Origin: Lachnospiraceae bacterium
GTDB taxonomy: Bacteria; Bacillota; Clostridia; Lachnospirales; Lachnospiraceae
DNA length: 43,881 bases
NCBI GenBank assembly: GCA_030536685.1
Contig: JAUNPP010000009.1
Span: 1-43,881 of the forward strand
Direction of reading: 5' to 3'
Made by a program: the position numbers and the translations under genes. The notes under the pieces are model-generated. The model saw only the letters and a list, made by a program, of their open reading frames with translations. It had not been told where the DNA came from and did no database searches. Of this stretch, positions 9,466 to 18,507 are shown in pieces (position 1 is the stretch's first letter; each line of letters begins with the position of its first letter).

Positions 9466-10827
9466 ATGAGTATGGAATTTTCAAAAAAAGTACTGGTGGC
9501 CGGTGCAGGCATCAGTGGCATCGGCGCAGCAAAGCTGCTGCTTGAACTGGGTGCACAGGTTATATTATATGATGGCAATGAAGCACTGGATGTGGAAGCG
9601 GTCCGCAGCAGATTTGAAAAAGACAGTGCTGTTGAAATCTGGAAGGGAGAACTGACACCGCAGATGGCCTCTCAGGCTGAGCTTTGTGTGATCAGTCCCG
9701 GTATTCCTCTGGAAGTCCCTTTTGTGCAGGTGCTTAAGAATGCTTCCGTTCCTGTCTGGAGTGAGATCGAGCTGGCTTTTCGTGCGGGAAAGGGCAGGCT
9801 TGCAGCGATTACAGGCACCAATGGAAAGACAACGACAACAGCCCTTGTAGGCGAGATTTTTGCCAATGCGGCAGAAAGCGCATTTACTGTGGGCAACATC
9901 GGAATTCCCTATACTCAGGAAGCTCTGCATATGCGTGAGGATTCTCTTACGGTTGTAGAGTGTTCCAGCTTCCAGCTCGAAACAATTATCGATTTTAAGC
10001 CGGATGTGAGTGCAATCCTGAATATCACAGAGGATCATCTGAACCGTCATCATACAATGGAGAATTATGCGGCAATTAAGGAGAATATTGCCCGTAATCA
10101 GGATGCGGACGGAACCTGTGTATTAAATTACGAGGATGAACGTCTGCGCGCATTTGGCAGTGAACTGAAAATCCAGGTTATTTTCTTCAGCAGTGAAAGA
10201 GTACTGGAACAGGGAATTTACCTTGAGGACGGTATGATCGTACTGAAACACGGAGATCAGAAGATTTCCTTTGTAAAAACAGATGAGTTAAATATTATCG
10301 GCAAGCACAATTATGAGAATGCTATGGCAGCGGCAGCAATTGCCTGGGCTATGGGCGTGGACGTGGAGATCATCAGAAAAACACTGAAAGCCTTTAAGGC
10401 AGTAGAGCACAGAATCGAATATGTTGCCGAAAAACAGGGTGTTCGTTATTATAATGATTCCAAGGGTACAAATCCGGATGCAGCAATCAAGGCGGTTTGT
10501 GCGATGAGCCGTCCCACGGTGCTGATTGCCGGAGGCTACGACAAGGAGTCCGAATATGATGAATGGATCGAGTCGTTTGGAGGACGGATCAGCCATATGA
10601 TCCTGATGGGAGTTACGGCTCCTAAAATTGCAGAATGTGCGAAAAAGCATGGATTTACGAATTATGAATTTGTCGATTCCATGGAGAGCGCGGTAAAAGC
10701 GGCGGCGGCAGCTGCCAGATCAGGTGATGCAGTGCTGTTGTCACCGGCCTGCGCCAGCTGGGATATGTTCCCCAATTATGAAGTGCGGGGCAGAATTTTT
10801 AAAGACTGCGTTCATGCGCTGGATTAA
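9466..10827 (+). CDS. murD: UDP-N-acetylmuramoylalanine--D-glutamate ligase MurD
   Basis: A 453-residue cytoplasmic Mur ligase adding D-Glu to UDP-MurNAc-L-Ala. The N-terminal Rossmann-like domain starts 'VLVAGAGISGIGAAK'. The ATP loop GTNGKTTTT is at residues 117-125. 'NITEDHLNRH' and 'NDSKGTNPDA' are Mur-ligase signatures, and 'LLSPACASWDMF' near the C-terminus is typical of MurD. Length is normal. A GGAGGG ribosome binding site precedes the ATG; a second in-frame ATG lies two codons on. Confidence 0.97.
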   Translation: MSMEFSKKVLVAGAGISGIGAAKLLLELGAQVILYDGNEALDVEAVRSRFEKDSAVEIWKGELTPQMASQAELCVISPGIPLEVPFVQVLKNASVPVWSEIELAFRAGKGRLAAITGTNGKTTTTALVGEIFANAAESAFTVGNIGIPYTQEALHMREDSLTVVECSSFQLETIIDFKPDVSAILNITEDHLNRHHTMENYAAIKENIARNQDADGTCVLNYEDERLRAFGSELKIQVIFFSSERVLEQGIYLEDGMIVLKHGDQKISFVKTDELNIIGKHNYENAMAAAAIAWAMGVDVEIIRKTLKAFKAVEHRIEYVAEKQGVRYYNDSKGTNPDAAIKAVCAMSRPTVLIAGGYDKESEYDEWIESFGGRISHMILMGVTAPKIAECAKKHGFTNYEFVDSMESAVKAAAAAARSGDAVLLSPACASWDMFPNYEVRGRIFKDCVHALD

Positions 10828-10833
10828 CAGGAG

Positions 10834-12150
10834 GTGAGGACAATCGCTTCACAGAATAGAGGAAATTCGCGGGGCCGTGGTGCCTCACAGAACAGGGAAG
10901 ATTCACAGAGAAGAGAAAAGCCGCAGAGCAGGCAGACTGTAAAAAACAAAGAGAAGCCGGACAGCAGAGAGAAAGTAATCGGCAGAAAGCGTTTTCGGGT
11001 CCTTCCGGATCAGTATGGTCAGCATTACGATCATAAGCTTCTGATTACGATTATTGTTCTGTGCTGCTTCGGACTGATCATGGTTTACAGCAGTTCCGCT
11101 TACGTTGCATCGACCAAGTGGAAAAATGAATACTTTTTTGTGATAAAAGAAGCTGTCTTTATGGGAATCGGATTTATCATGATGCTGTTGATATCCAAGC
11201 TGGATTATCACTGGTTTGTGAAGTTTACGGCGCCGATCTATCTGCTTTCGGTATTTTTGATGTTTCTGGTTGATGCTACCGGTCTTGGCGTGGAGGTAAA
11301 CGGTCAGAAGCGGTGGATCAATCTGATCCCGGGTGTTAAGAGTACGCCCACCTATCAGCCGACTGAAATTGTCAAGATCGCGGTGATCCTGGTATTTGCC
11401 TATATGATCAACCGATGCATTAAAAATATTGACAGGATTCCTGTTATGTGTACTCTGCTTTTTCTGCTGATACCGCCTGCGCTTCTGGTTCTGGTGAATA
11501 ACCTGAGCTCCGGCATTATTATCACAGGGGTCGGATGCTTTATGTATTTTATGGCCAGCAGACGTAAAAAGCTGTATTGGATCATTTTGATCGCCGTGGT
11601 GACGGTGGTAACCGTTATCTATATTAATCCGGACATTCTGGCAGAACTGCCGATGATCGAAAAATATCAGCTGACCCGAATCAAGGTGTGGAAGGATCCT
11701 TCTGCTGATCCAAGAGGTACCGGTTATCAGGTGCTTCAGGGGCTGTATGCAATCGGTTCCGGCGGCCTGTTTGGCAAGGGACTGGGAAGCAGTGTACAGA
11801 AGCTTGGATTTATCCCGGAATCGCATAATGATATGATCTTCTCTATCATCTGTGAGGAACTGGGAATCTTCGGCGCGGTTTGCGTGATCGGTCTGTTTGC
11901 TTATATGATTTACCGTTTCGTATATATCATCCTCCGCGCTCAGGATTTATACGGTGCAATGATCGTAGCAGGCGTTATGATCCATATTGCTTTGCAGGTA
12001 ATCCTGAATATTGCGGTTGTAACCAATTCGATTCCCAATACTGGTGTGACGCTGCCGTTTATCAGCTATGGCGGTACATCAGTGGCAATTCTGCTGGCAG
12101 AGATGGGAATGGTTTTGAGCGTTTCCAATCAGATCATTTACGAAAAATAG
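10834..12150 (+). CDS. FtsW/RodA/SpoVE-family lipid II polymerase
   Basis: A SEDS-family glycosyltransferase (up to 438 residues) with about ten membrane helices after a ~55-residue basic, Arg/Gln/Ser-rich cytoplasmic N-terminus. Motifs include 'YQPTEIVKIAVIL', 'GTGYQVLQGLYAIGSGGLFGKGLG' split over residues ~285-310, 'PESHNDMIFSIICEELG' and 'GVTLPFISYGGTS'. These polymerise lipid II with a partner class B PBP. Position after murD equals spoVE of Bacillus; ftsW and spoVE cannot be separated by sequence here. The start is doubtful: the GTG at 10834 overlaps the Shine-Dalgarno AGGAGG (10829-10834), while an in-frame ATC at 10843 has ideal spacing from it. No ATG is available. Confidence 0.92.
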   Translation: MRTIASQNRGNSRGRGASQNREDSQRREKPQSRQTVKNKEKPDSREKVIGRKRFRVLPDQYGQHYDHKLLITIIVLCCFGLIMVYSSSAYVASTKWKNEYFFVIKEAVFMGIGFIMMLLISKLDYHWFVKFTAPIYLLSVFLMFLVDATGLGVEVNGQKRWINLIPGVKSTPTYQPTEIVKIAVILVFAYMINRCIKNIDRIPVMCTLLFLLIPPALLVLVNNLSSGIIITGVGCFMYFMASRRKKLYWIILIAVVTVVTVIYINPDILAELPMIEKYQLTRIKVWKDPSADPRGTGYQVLQGLYAIGSGGLFGKGLGSSVQKLGFIPESHNDMIFSIICEELGIFGAVCVIGLFAYMIYRFVYIILRAQDLYGAMIVAGVMIHIALQVILNIAVVTNSIPNTGVTLPFISYGGTSVAILLAEMGMVLSVSNQIIYEK

Positions 12151-12234
12151 TGACGAAGCTGTCTGCTGCCGAACCGTTTTTCCGATTCATACATATAATA
12201 GTTTATAAGAGGTTTCGGGAGGTATGGCAGCAGT

Positions 12235-13494
12235 ATGAGCCGGTTGCGAATCAGAAACTGCGGGCCGCTGCAGGCAGAACTGCGGGTGCAGGGGTCTAAA
12301 AACAGTTCTCTTCCCTGTCTGGCGGCAGCATTGCTTCATCCGGGGACAACGGTGCTTGAAGGTGTTCCCATGATCGAGGATGTTGCAACAGCGATTGAAA
12401 TTCTGCGTGCACTGGGAGCTGGTGTATGGACAGACGAAGGCAGGATCACGATATGTGCAAATGACATTACCAATACCCGGATTCCGGTTCAATATATGAA
12501 AAAGATGAGGTCGTCTGCTGTTTTTATGGGAGCGCTGCTTGCCAGAATGAAAAATGCAGAGGCTGTATATCCGGGAGGCTGTGTGCTGGGAAATCGTCCG
12601 ATCAATTTTCATCTGGAAGGCTTTCAAAGGCTGGGGTGTGATGTTGCAGTACAGGAAGATGTTATTATAGCAAAAACGTCAGGTATGACCGGAACCGGAA
12701 TAAAACTGCCGTTTCCAAGCGTGGGGGCTACGGAGAATCTGATGCTGGCAGCAGTCGGCGCAGAGGGAACGACGATGATCGAAAATGCGGCAAAAGAGCC
12801 GGAGGTGATCGAGCTGGCTCGTTTCCTGAACCGGATGGGACTGGAGGTCAGCGGCGCCGGTACGTCAAAAATCTGTATTCGGGGCGGACAAAAAACGCAT
12901 GATATCCATTTTTGCATGTCAGGAGACCGGATTGCGGCAGGAACGTGGCTTTTATGCTGCATGAATGCAGGCGGCAGTCTCTGGCTGGATAATGTACCGG
13001 TTTCATGGATGCGTTCTACGCTTTCAGTGCTGGAACAGATGGGAGCGTCTCTTCGGATAGACGGAACCCGGCTGGAGTGTACTGCTCCTCAAAAAATCCG
13101 GGCAGTGAAACATCTGAAGACAGCTCCGTATCCGGGATTTCCTACGGATATGCAGTCTCAGCTGCTGCCGGTGCTGTGCCGGGCAGATGAAGACAGCTGT
13201 ATCTGTGAAACAGTGTTTTCCAGCCGCTTCTGCGCTGTTCGGGAGCTTGTGCGCATGGGCGCACGTATTACGGTGGATCAGGAGAAGAATCTGGCCTGGG
13301 TCCAGGGCGGCGTCAGGCTGCATGGAGCAGATGTATCCGCACCGGATCTCAGGGCCGGCGCGGCGCTTGTGATCGCAGCGATGGGCGCCGGGGGAGATAC
13401 GATTATTGACAACTTTTATCACATTGAACGCGGATATGAACGGATAACGGATACGATTCGCATACTTGGAGGAGAAGCATGCTGGATATGCTGA
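12235..13494 (+). CDS. murA: UDP-N-acetylglucosamine 1-carboxyvinyltransferase MurA
   Basis: A 419-residue cytoplasmic enzyme that transfers enolpyruvate from PEP to UDP-GlcNAc, the first committed step of peptidoglycan synthesis and the target of fosfomycin. Lys22-Asn23 ('GSKNSSLP'; most homologues read GAKNAALP) and the catalytic Cys116 in 'PGGCVLGNRPINFHL' are present, as is Arg92. It stands where murG/murB are found in Bacillus. Its 3' end overlaps divIB by 16 nt. The 84-nt gap before it holds nothing recognisable apart from a GGGAGG ribosome binding site. Confidence 0.95.
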   Translation: MSRLRIRNCGPLQAELRVQGSKNSSLPCLAAALLHPGTTVLEGVPMIEDVATAIEILRALGAGVWTDEGRITICANDITNTRIPVQYMKKMRSSAVFMGALLARMKNAEAVYPGGCVLGNRPINFHLEGFQRLGCDVAVQEDVIIAKTSGMTGTGIKLPFPSVGATENLMLAAVGAEGTTMIENAAKEPEVIELARFLNRMGLEVSGAGTSKICIRGGQKTHDIHFCMSGDRIAAGTWLLCCMNAGGSLWLDNVPVSWMRSTLSVLEQMGASLRIDGTRLECTAPQKIRAVKHLKTAPYPGFPTDMQSQLLPVLCRADEDSCICETVFSSRFCAVRELVRMGARITVDQEKNLAWVQGGVRLHGADVSAPDLRAGAALVIAAMGAGGDTIIDNFYHIERGYERITDTIRILGGEACWIC

Positions 13495-14213
13495 AAAGGC
13501 ATAAGGTGAGAACAACAGTAATTCTCATTTTGCTGATACTGGTGGCTGCAGGAGCAGCCGTTATAAAAAGTTCAACGATAAAAACTGTGAAGGTTACCGG
13601 TAACAGTTTCTATACAGAAGAGGAAATTGAAAAAATCCTTTTTGATTCCAAAGCAGAAAATAATACGATCATGTGTTATCTGAATGACCGTTTCGGTGAT
13701 GACAGAGCTATTCCCTTTATTGAACGATACCAGATTGAAATTGTAAACCGACATGAGGTGGAAGTGATCGTCTATGAAAAAAATATCATCGGTTATGTAA
13801 AGTATATGGGAAGCTACATGTATTTTGACCGGGATGGAACAGTCGTAGAAAGCAGTTCAAAGAAGCTGAAAGGAATCTGCGAGGTCAGAGGACTGGCATT
13901 TTCACAGATTGTGCTGCATAAACCGCTGGAAACGGAAATAAAGGGCGTATTTTCACAGGTGCTGCTGATGACGCAGCTGTTTGAAGAATATAAGCTGGAT
14001 ATTGACAGAATCAATTTCAGCAAATCAGCCAGAGTCAGCGTGACGGTAGATAAGATAAAGATCATACTGGGATCGGCAGAGGATATGGATCTGAAAATTG
14101 CAGAAATGAAAGATATTCTGCCGCAGCTGAAAGGAATGAAGGGAACTTTGTACCTGGATGGAATCCATTTTGGCTCCGGCTCAGACGGCACGTATTATTT
14201 TAAAAAGGATTAA
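13479..14213 (+). CDS. divIB: Cell division protein DivIB/FtsQ
   Basis: A 244-residue bitopic protein: short basic N-terminus, one membrane helix (about 13-30), then a POTRA domain beginning 'IKTVKVTGNSFYTEEEIEKIL' (residues ~33-53), followed by the beta domain. DivIB/FtsQ binds FtsL and DivIC in the divisome. Coupled to murA by a 16-nt overlap with GGAGGAG as ribosome binding site. It is the last gene before a terminator, so ftsZ is transcribed separately or by readthrough. Confidence 0.92.
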   Translation: MLDMLKRHKVRTTVILILLILVAAGAAVIKSSTIKTVKVTGNSFYTEEEIEKILFDSKAENNTIMCYLNDRFGDDRAIPFIERYQIEIVNRHEVEVIVYEKNIIGYVKYMGSYMYFDRDGTVVESSSKKLKGICEVRGLAFSQIVLHKPLETEIKGVFSQVLLMTQLFEEYKLDIDRINFSKSARVSVTVDKIKIILGSAEDMDLKIAEMKDILPQLKGMKGTLYLDGIHFGSGSDGTYYFKKD

Positions 14214-14248
14214 TCATTATATAAAAAAGGATTAATGATTATTTTTTT
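14211..14248 (+). terminator. AT-rich intrinsic terminator after divIB
   Basis: A 9-bp stem (14211-14219 with 14233-14241, the first three bases being the divIB stop codon) is followed by seven T (14242-14248). The stem is AT-only apart from one pair, so termination may be partial. Confidence 0.6.
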
Positions 14249-14257
14249 AAAAAACGG

Positions 14258-14286
14258 TTGATTATTTTACTAAAATAAAATAAGAT
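14258..14286 (+). promoter_or_regulatory. Candidate ftsZ promoter
   Basis: TTGATT (14258-14263), 17-nt spacer, TAAGAT (14281-14286) in the AT-rich gap between the divIB terminator and ftsZ. The predicted leader would be about 125 nt. Confidence 0.4.
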
Positions 14287-14418
14287 ATTTATATGTACTT
14301 ATGAGGAAATATACAAAAGTCTTCGGTTTCTGTTTCAGGAAGCATACAGAAGCCTGAGATATGGAGGTATGAGGCATAATCAGCGCATAGGGTAAAAAGC
14401 GATAAAGGAGGGGCTGGG

Positions 14419-15579
14419 ATGCTCGAAGTAAAGATAGATGAGTTTGAAGGCGAAGCAAGAATAATTGTAATAGGTGTGGGCGGCGCCGGCAACAATGCGG
14501 TAAACCGTATGATTGAAGAAAACATTGGCGGTGTGGAATTTGTCGGAGTGAATACAGACAGTCAGGCACTGACCTTATGTAAGGCACCGACCGCTGTACA
14601 GATTGGCGAGAAGCTGACTAAAGGACTGGGCGCCGGTGCAAAACCGGAGATCGGTAAAAAAGCAGCAGAAGAGAGCGCCGATCTGATCCAGGATATCATT
14701 AAAGACGCGGATATGGTGTTCGTTACCTGCGGTATGGGCGGCGGAACCGGAACCGGAGCAGCACCTGTCATTGCAAAGATGGCAAAGGAAAAGGGTATTC
14801 TGACAGTTGGCGTTGTTACAAAACCGTTTAAGTTCGAGGGAAAGCCCCGTATGAAGAATGCGCTGGCCGGCATTGAAGAGCTTCAGAAGAGCGTAGATAC
14901 GCTTATCATGATTCCTAACCAGAAGCTTCTCCAGATCGTGGACAAGAAGACAACAATTCCGGATGCGTTCCGCAAAGCAGATGAGATCCTGCAGCAGGCA
15001 GTTCAGGGAATCACAGACCTGATCAATGTCAACGCGCTGATCAATCTGGACTTTGCCGATGTACGCACCGTTATGAAGGACAAGGGTATCGCTCATATCG
15101 GTATTGGTTACGGCAAGGGCGACAATAAGGCAGAGGATGCGGTAAAACAGGCAATTTCCAGTCCTCTTCTGGAGACAACGATTGCCGGCGCTACCGATAT
15201 TATTTTCAATATCACCGGTGATGTCAGCCTGATGGATACATCAGAGGCTGCTGAATACGTACAGGAACTGGCAGGAGATGAGGTTAATATCATCTTTGGC
15301 GCCAGATATGATGAAAATATGGCAGATGAGGTTATTATCACGGTTATCGCCACAGGGCTTGATGCACCGCAGAGCAGTGTCGAGAGCATGGCATCTTCCC
15401 GGATCAAACCTCAGGTACCGCCTGTACCGGAAACTCCCAAGCATACATTAAATCCTGTAGGAAACGGCACTTCCTCCGGCAGTAATTACAACTTCGGAAA
15501 CGGAAACAGCCGCGTGGAACCTACTGAAAAGATGAAAGATATTGTATTTCCGGATTTCTTCAGTAAAGGAAGACGTTAA
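14419..15579 (+). CDS. ftsZ: Cell division GTPase FtsZ
   Basis: A 386-residue tubulin homologue that forms the Z ring. The N-terminal '[14 protein letters not shown]' and the GTP-binding tubulin signature GGGTGTG (residues 107-113) are intact, and '[13 protein letters not shown]'-type T7 residues appear as '[13 protein letters not shown]'. After a Gly/Asn/Pro-rich linker the protein ends in '[13 protein letters not shown]', the conserved C-terminal peptide that docks FtsA, SepF and ZapD-like partners. A strong AAAGGAGG ribosome binding site precedes the ATG. ftsA is not beside it. Confidence 0.98.
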   Translation: MLEVKIDEFEGEARIIVIGVGGAGNNAVNRMIEENIGGVEFVGVNTDSQALTLCKAPTAVQIGEKLTKGLGAGAKPEIGKKAAEESADLIQDIIKDADMVFVTCGMGGGTGTGAAPVIAKMAKEKGILTVGVVTKPFKFEGKPRMKNALAGIEELQKSVDTLIMIPNQKLLQIVDKKTTIPDAFRKADEILQQAVQGITDLINVNALINLDFADVRTVMKDKGIAHIGIGYGKGDNKAEDAVKQAISSPLLETTIAGATDIIFNITGDVSLMDTSEAAEYVQELAGDEVNIIFGARYDENMADEVIITVIATGLDAPQSSVESMASSRIKPQVPPVPETPKHTLNPVGNGTSSGSNYNFGNGNSRVEPTEKMKDIVFPDFFSKGRR

Positions 15580-15593
15580 TCGGAACAGATATT

Positions 15594-15624
15594 ATGCCGT
15601 CAGTGTAAGCTGGCGGCATTTTTT
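15594..15624 (+). terminator. Intrinsic terminator after ftsZ
   Basis: A 10-bp stem with one G-T pair (15594-15603 with 15610-15619), a 6-nt loop and six T. It begins 14 nt after the ftsZ stop. Confidence 0.9.
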
Positions 15625-15630
15625 GTCGAT
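15622..15630 (+). promoter_or_regulatory. Possible Spo0A box upstream of spoIIGA
   Basis: TTTGTCGAT contains six of the seven bases of the Spo0A box TGTCGAA. In Bacillus the spoIIG operon is activated by Spo0A, so a box here is plausible. It overlaps the T-run of the ftsZ terminator and a single weak match can be chance. Confidence 0.25.
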
Positions 15631-15633
15631 GAA

Positions 15634-15659
15634 AAGAGCAGAAATGCTCTTATTTTTTT
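15634..15659 (+). terminator. Second tandem terminator after ftsZ
   Basis: A 7-bp stem (15634-15640 with 15645-15651), GAAA tetraloop and seven T after one A. Together with the stem 10 nt upstream it isolates ftsZ from the sporulation genes. Confidence 0.8.
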
Positions 15660-15724
15660 ACAAAAAAGCTGTTTTGACTGAGATAAAATGAGATAAAACA
15701 CGTTACTAATAGGAGAGAGGGAAG

Positions 15725-16609
15725 GTGCAGGTGGAAGAGTACGTCATATATCTGGATGTGTTTTTTATGTCGGAGCTTCTGATGAATGTTCTGGTACTTG
15801 TAATTTACTGCAGGATCAGCAGAAAACGATATCGGAAGAGAAATTATCTGCTTTCTGCAGCAGCCGCCTCTGCTGCGGGAGTCTTCTGCCTGCTTGCGGC
15901 CTGCCGTTTGTCCTGGTGGAATGGAGGCTGCTCTTTTGCGGCGGTCTGCCTTATGGCGGTGTTTGAAATCCTGCTTCTGCAGCTTCTGGAAAATCTGACG
16001 GAAAATAACCGGAAACGGATATCTTTCCGACAGAGTATGCTGGAAATGCCGGCATTGTTTTTCAGTGCATTTCTGCTGGCCGGAATTTTATATCTGTATC
16101 TGCCCGCAGTACCGGGTATCAGGCTGCTTATAAAAGCTGCCGCCGCTGGTATTATTTTTATCGAAGTGGGAATTACGGTAATCTACTGGCGCAGAAGGGG
16201 GAATGGGGAGGAAGGCCGCAAAGAGGTATGGATAACGTTTGAAGGAGAAACATATACTGTAACAGCAATTACAGATACAGGAAATAACCTTTATGATCCT
16301 GCAGAAGGACAGCCGGTTCATATCGTGGAGGAGAAATATATTTTAAAAGAAGGACAAAAAGAAGGGCTTCTGAAACAGGAGCCGGAGAAGCTTTCTTTTG
16401 TACCGTATTCATCGCTTGGCAATACCGCAGGAGTACTGATGGTTCTGACTGCGCAGAGGCTGGTCATTCGGGAGAAGGGAAGGAAAATAGAACTGGAAAA
16501 TCAGAAGATTGGTCTGACAGAGCAGAAGCTGAACAGGGAAGGCAGATGGCAGATGCTGCTTCACCCGGATCTGGAAGCCTGTCTGGAAAGAAAAGGAGGA
16601 CGCGTATGA
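15725..16609 (+). CDS. spoIIGA: Sigma-E processing aspartic peptidase SpoIIGA
   Basis: A 294-residue protein with about five N-terminal membrane helices (residues ~8-155) and a cytoplasmic aspartic-protease domain carrying the catalytic 'DTGNNLYDP' (D184-T185-G186). SpoIIGA cleaves the pro-sequence from sigma-E in the mother cell during sporulation. The GTG at 15725 was chosen because AGGAGAG lies 8-9 nt upstream; a second GTG two codons later is possible. Its stop overlaps the start of sigE in an ATGA, as expected for this pair. Confidence 0.93.
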   Translation: MQVEEYVIYLDVFFMSELLMNVLVLVIYCRISRKRYRKRNYLLSAAAASAAGVFCLLAACRLSWWNGGCSFAAVCLMAVFEILLLQLLENLTENNRKRISFRQSMLEMPALFFSAFLLAGILYLYLPAVPGIRLLIKAAAAGIIFIEVGITVIYWRRRGNGEEGRKEVWITFEGETYTVTAITDTGNNLYDPAEGQPVHIVEEKYILKEGQKEGLLKQEPEKLSFVPYSSLGNTAGVLMVLTAQRLVIREKGRKIELENQKIGLTEQKLNREGRWQMLLHPDLEACLERKGGRV

Positions 16610-17346
16610 TTATCAAATTGGGTTTAACGGGGCATATGCAGCTGAAGATCATCCCCGCACTTCGCAACTTTTGTATGCCTGAGGGCGGGGATGTACATTA
16701 TATCGGAGGAAGCGACATTCTTCCGGCGCCATTTTCGCCAGCGGAAGAAGCGGAATATATCCGCCAGCTGGAATCCGAAAACAGCATGGAAGCCCGCAGT
16801 AAGCTGATCGAGCATAATCTGCGCCTTGTAGTATATATTGCCCGAAAATTTGACAATACAGGAGTGGGAGTGGAGGATCTGATCTCGATCGGAACAATCG
16901 GCCTGATCAAGGCAATCAACACATTTAACAGTGAAAAGAAGATTAAGCTTGCCACCTATGCCTCGCGCTGCATTGAAAATGAGATTTTAATGTATCTGCG
17001 CAAAAACAGCCGTCTGCGCTATGAGGTTTCCATCGATGAGCCGCTAAATATTGACTGGGATGGAAATGAACTTTTATTAAGCGATATTCTGGGAACGGAG
17101 GAGGATGAAGTAGGAAGAGGCGTGGAAGACGAGGTGGAACGCCGGCTGCTGAATCATGCGATCGAATCGCTTGCGCCAAGGGAAAAGAAAATCGTACAGC
17201 TGCGTTACGGGCTGAACCAGGAGGAAAGCCGGGAAATGACGCAGAAGGAGGTCGCCGATATGATGGGAATTTCCCAGTCCTATATTTCAAGACTGGAAAA
17301 GAAGATTATCGGACGGCTGAAAAAGGAAATGATCCGCTTTTCGTAG
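16606..17346 (+). CDS. sigE: Sporulation sigma factor pro-sigma-E
   Basis: A 246-residue sigma-70 family factor for early mother-cell transcription. The first ~28 residues are the pro-sequence removed by SpoIIGA. Region 2 ('[17 protein letters not shown]...[14 protein letters not shown]') and region 4 with the helix-turn-helix '[21 protein letters not shown]' are clear. The ATG at 16606 overlaps the spoIIGA stop (ATGA) and has AAAGGAGG before it; a longer frame starting 60 nt upstream would lie inside spoIIGA and is not supported. Confidence 0.96.
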   Translation: MIIKLGLTGHMQLKIIPALRNFCMPEGGDVHYIGGSDILPAPFSPAEEAEYIRQLESENSMEARSKLIEHNLRLVVYIARKFDNTGVGVEDLISIGTIGLIKAINTFNSEKKIKLATYASRCIENEILMYLRKNSRLRYEVSIDEPLNIDWDGNELLLSDILGTEEDEVGRGVEDEVERRLLNHAIESLAPREKKIVQLRYGLNQEESREMTQKEVADMMGISQSYISRLEKKIIGRLKKEMIRFS

Positions 17347-17357
17347 TACCTTTCTAA

Positions 17358-17426
17358 AAAATGATTTCGGATAATGCCTTAAAATGATTTCGGATAATGC
17401 TTTAAAATGATTTCGGATAATGCCTT
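17358..17426. repeat. Three tandem copies of a 23-bp repeat between sigE and sigG
   Basis: Units 17358-17380, 17381-17403 and 17404-17426 are identical except for one base in the middle unit. The unit begins AAAATGATTTCGGATAATGC. It starts 11 nt after the sigE stop and is not itself palindromic. No function is evident. Confidence 0.9.
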
Positions 17427-17561
17427 TTAAAGCCGGATTTCCAGAGACTGACAGTTTAACAAAGCATAACAGATGCCCAAACCGCACATGATGTGTATGT
17501 ACATAAGCCCTGTAAACCAAACGGTTCAGGAGCTTTTGCCAGCGCGTATGCGCATGGAAAA

Positions 17562-17577
17562 GTCTGCAGCTGCAGAC
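17562..17577. repeat. 16-bp perfect palindrome upstream of sigG
   Basis: GTCTGCAGCTGCAGAC reads the same on both strands and lies 38 nt before the sigG ATG. It could be a protein-binding site or a small hairpin. No sigma-G/sigma-F promoter could be assigned with confidence in the 190 nt between the tandem repeat and sigG. Confidence 0.7.
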
Positions 17578-17615
17578 AGATGCCTGAAAACAGGAATTCA
17601 TGTGGAGGACAAAAA

Positions 17616-18395
17616 ATGGCACTGTACAAAGTGGAAATCTGTGGAGTAAATACGGCAAAGCTTCCGATTCTGAAAGAAAAAGAAAAGGAAGCGCTGTTCG
17701 AAAAAATCCTGGCAGGCGACAGGCTGGCCAGAGAGGAATATATTAAGGGAAATCTGAGGCTGGTGCTGAGTGTGATCCAGAGGTTTTCTTCATCCGGAGA
17801 AAATGTCGATGATTTATTTCAGATCGGCTGTATCGGCCTGATCAAAGCGATTGATAATTTCGATATTACCCAGAATGTAAAATTTTCAACTTACGCGGTT
17901 CCTATGATCATAGGGGAGGTGAGAAGATACCTGCGGGACAATAACAGCATTCGCGTATCGCGGTCGCTGCGGGATATGGCCTATAAAGCAATGTATGCCA
18001 AAGAGAACCTGATGAGAAAATATTCCAAGGAACCGACAATTGAGGAAATCGCGAAGGAAGCCGGGCTGGAAGCTGCAGATATTGTATTTGCGCTGGATGC
18101 GCTTCAAAGCCCGGTCAGCCTTCATGAGCCTGTTTACTCCGACGGCGGCGATACGCTCTATGTAATGGACCAGATCGGAGATAAGAAGAACCGTGAGGAA
18201 CGATGGGTAGACGAATTGTCGCTGAACGAAGCCATGAAGCGCCTTCCTGAAAGAGAACGCTATATCATCAGCCTGCGCTTTTTTGAAGGAAAAACACAGA
18301 TGGAGGTAGCAGAGGAAATCCATATTTCCCAGGCACAGGTTTCAAGGCTTGAGAAAAATGCTTTAAAGGTGATGCGGAACTATCTGGACTTTTAA
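17616..18395 (+). CDS. sigG: Sporulation sigma factor sigma-G
   Basis: A 259-residue sigma-70 family factor for late forespore genes. The N-terminus 'KVEICGVNTAKLPIL' is characteristic of sigma-G and includes the segment contacted by its inhibitors. Regions 2 ('NLRLVLSVIQRFSSSGENVDDLFQIG'), 3 and 4 ('QMEVAEEIHISQAQVSRLEK') are complete. Start set at 17616 with GTGGAGGA in front; the upstream in-frame extension runs through non-conserved sequence. Position after sigE is the usual clostridial arrangement. Confidence 0.96.
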   Translation: MALYKVEICGVNTAKLPILKEKEKEALFEKILAGDRLAREEYIKGNLRLVLSVIQRFSSSGENVDDLFQIGCIGLIKAIDNFDITQNVKFSTYAVPMIIGEVRRYLRDNNSIRVSRSLRDMAYKAMYAKENLMRKYSKEPTIEEIAKEAGLEAADIVFALDALQSPVSLHEPVYSDGGDTLYVMDQIGDKKNREERWVDELSLNEAMKRLPERERYIISLRFFEGKTQMEVAEEIHISQAQVSRLEKNALKVMRNYLDF

Positions 18396-18507
18396 CCGGA
18401 TTTTGTGCTACTATATAGCAGTCGGACGCTATTGCAGGAAAAACTGTCAGCGAACAGCAGGAAAATCCTGCGGCTTCCGTATAGATACCGATACAGGTGG
18501 TGAAGGA

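Noticed and set aside
15661..15720. Bacillus-like spoIIG promoter with wide -35/-10 spacing
   Set aside because: TTGACT is present but no acceptable -10 lies at 17 or 22 nt, so no promoter was called.
17358..17426. CRISPR array
   Set aside because: The three repeats are directly contiguous with no spacers, and no cas genes are nearby.
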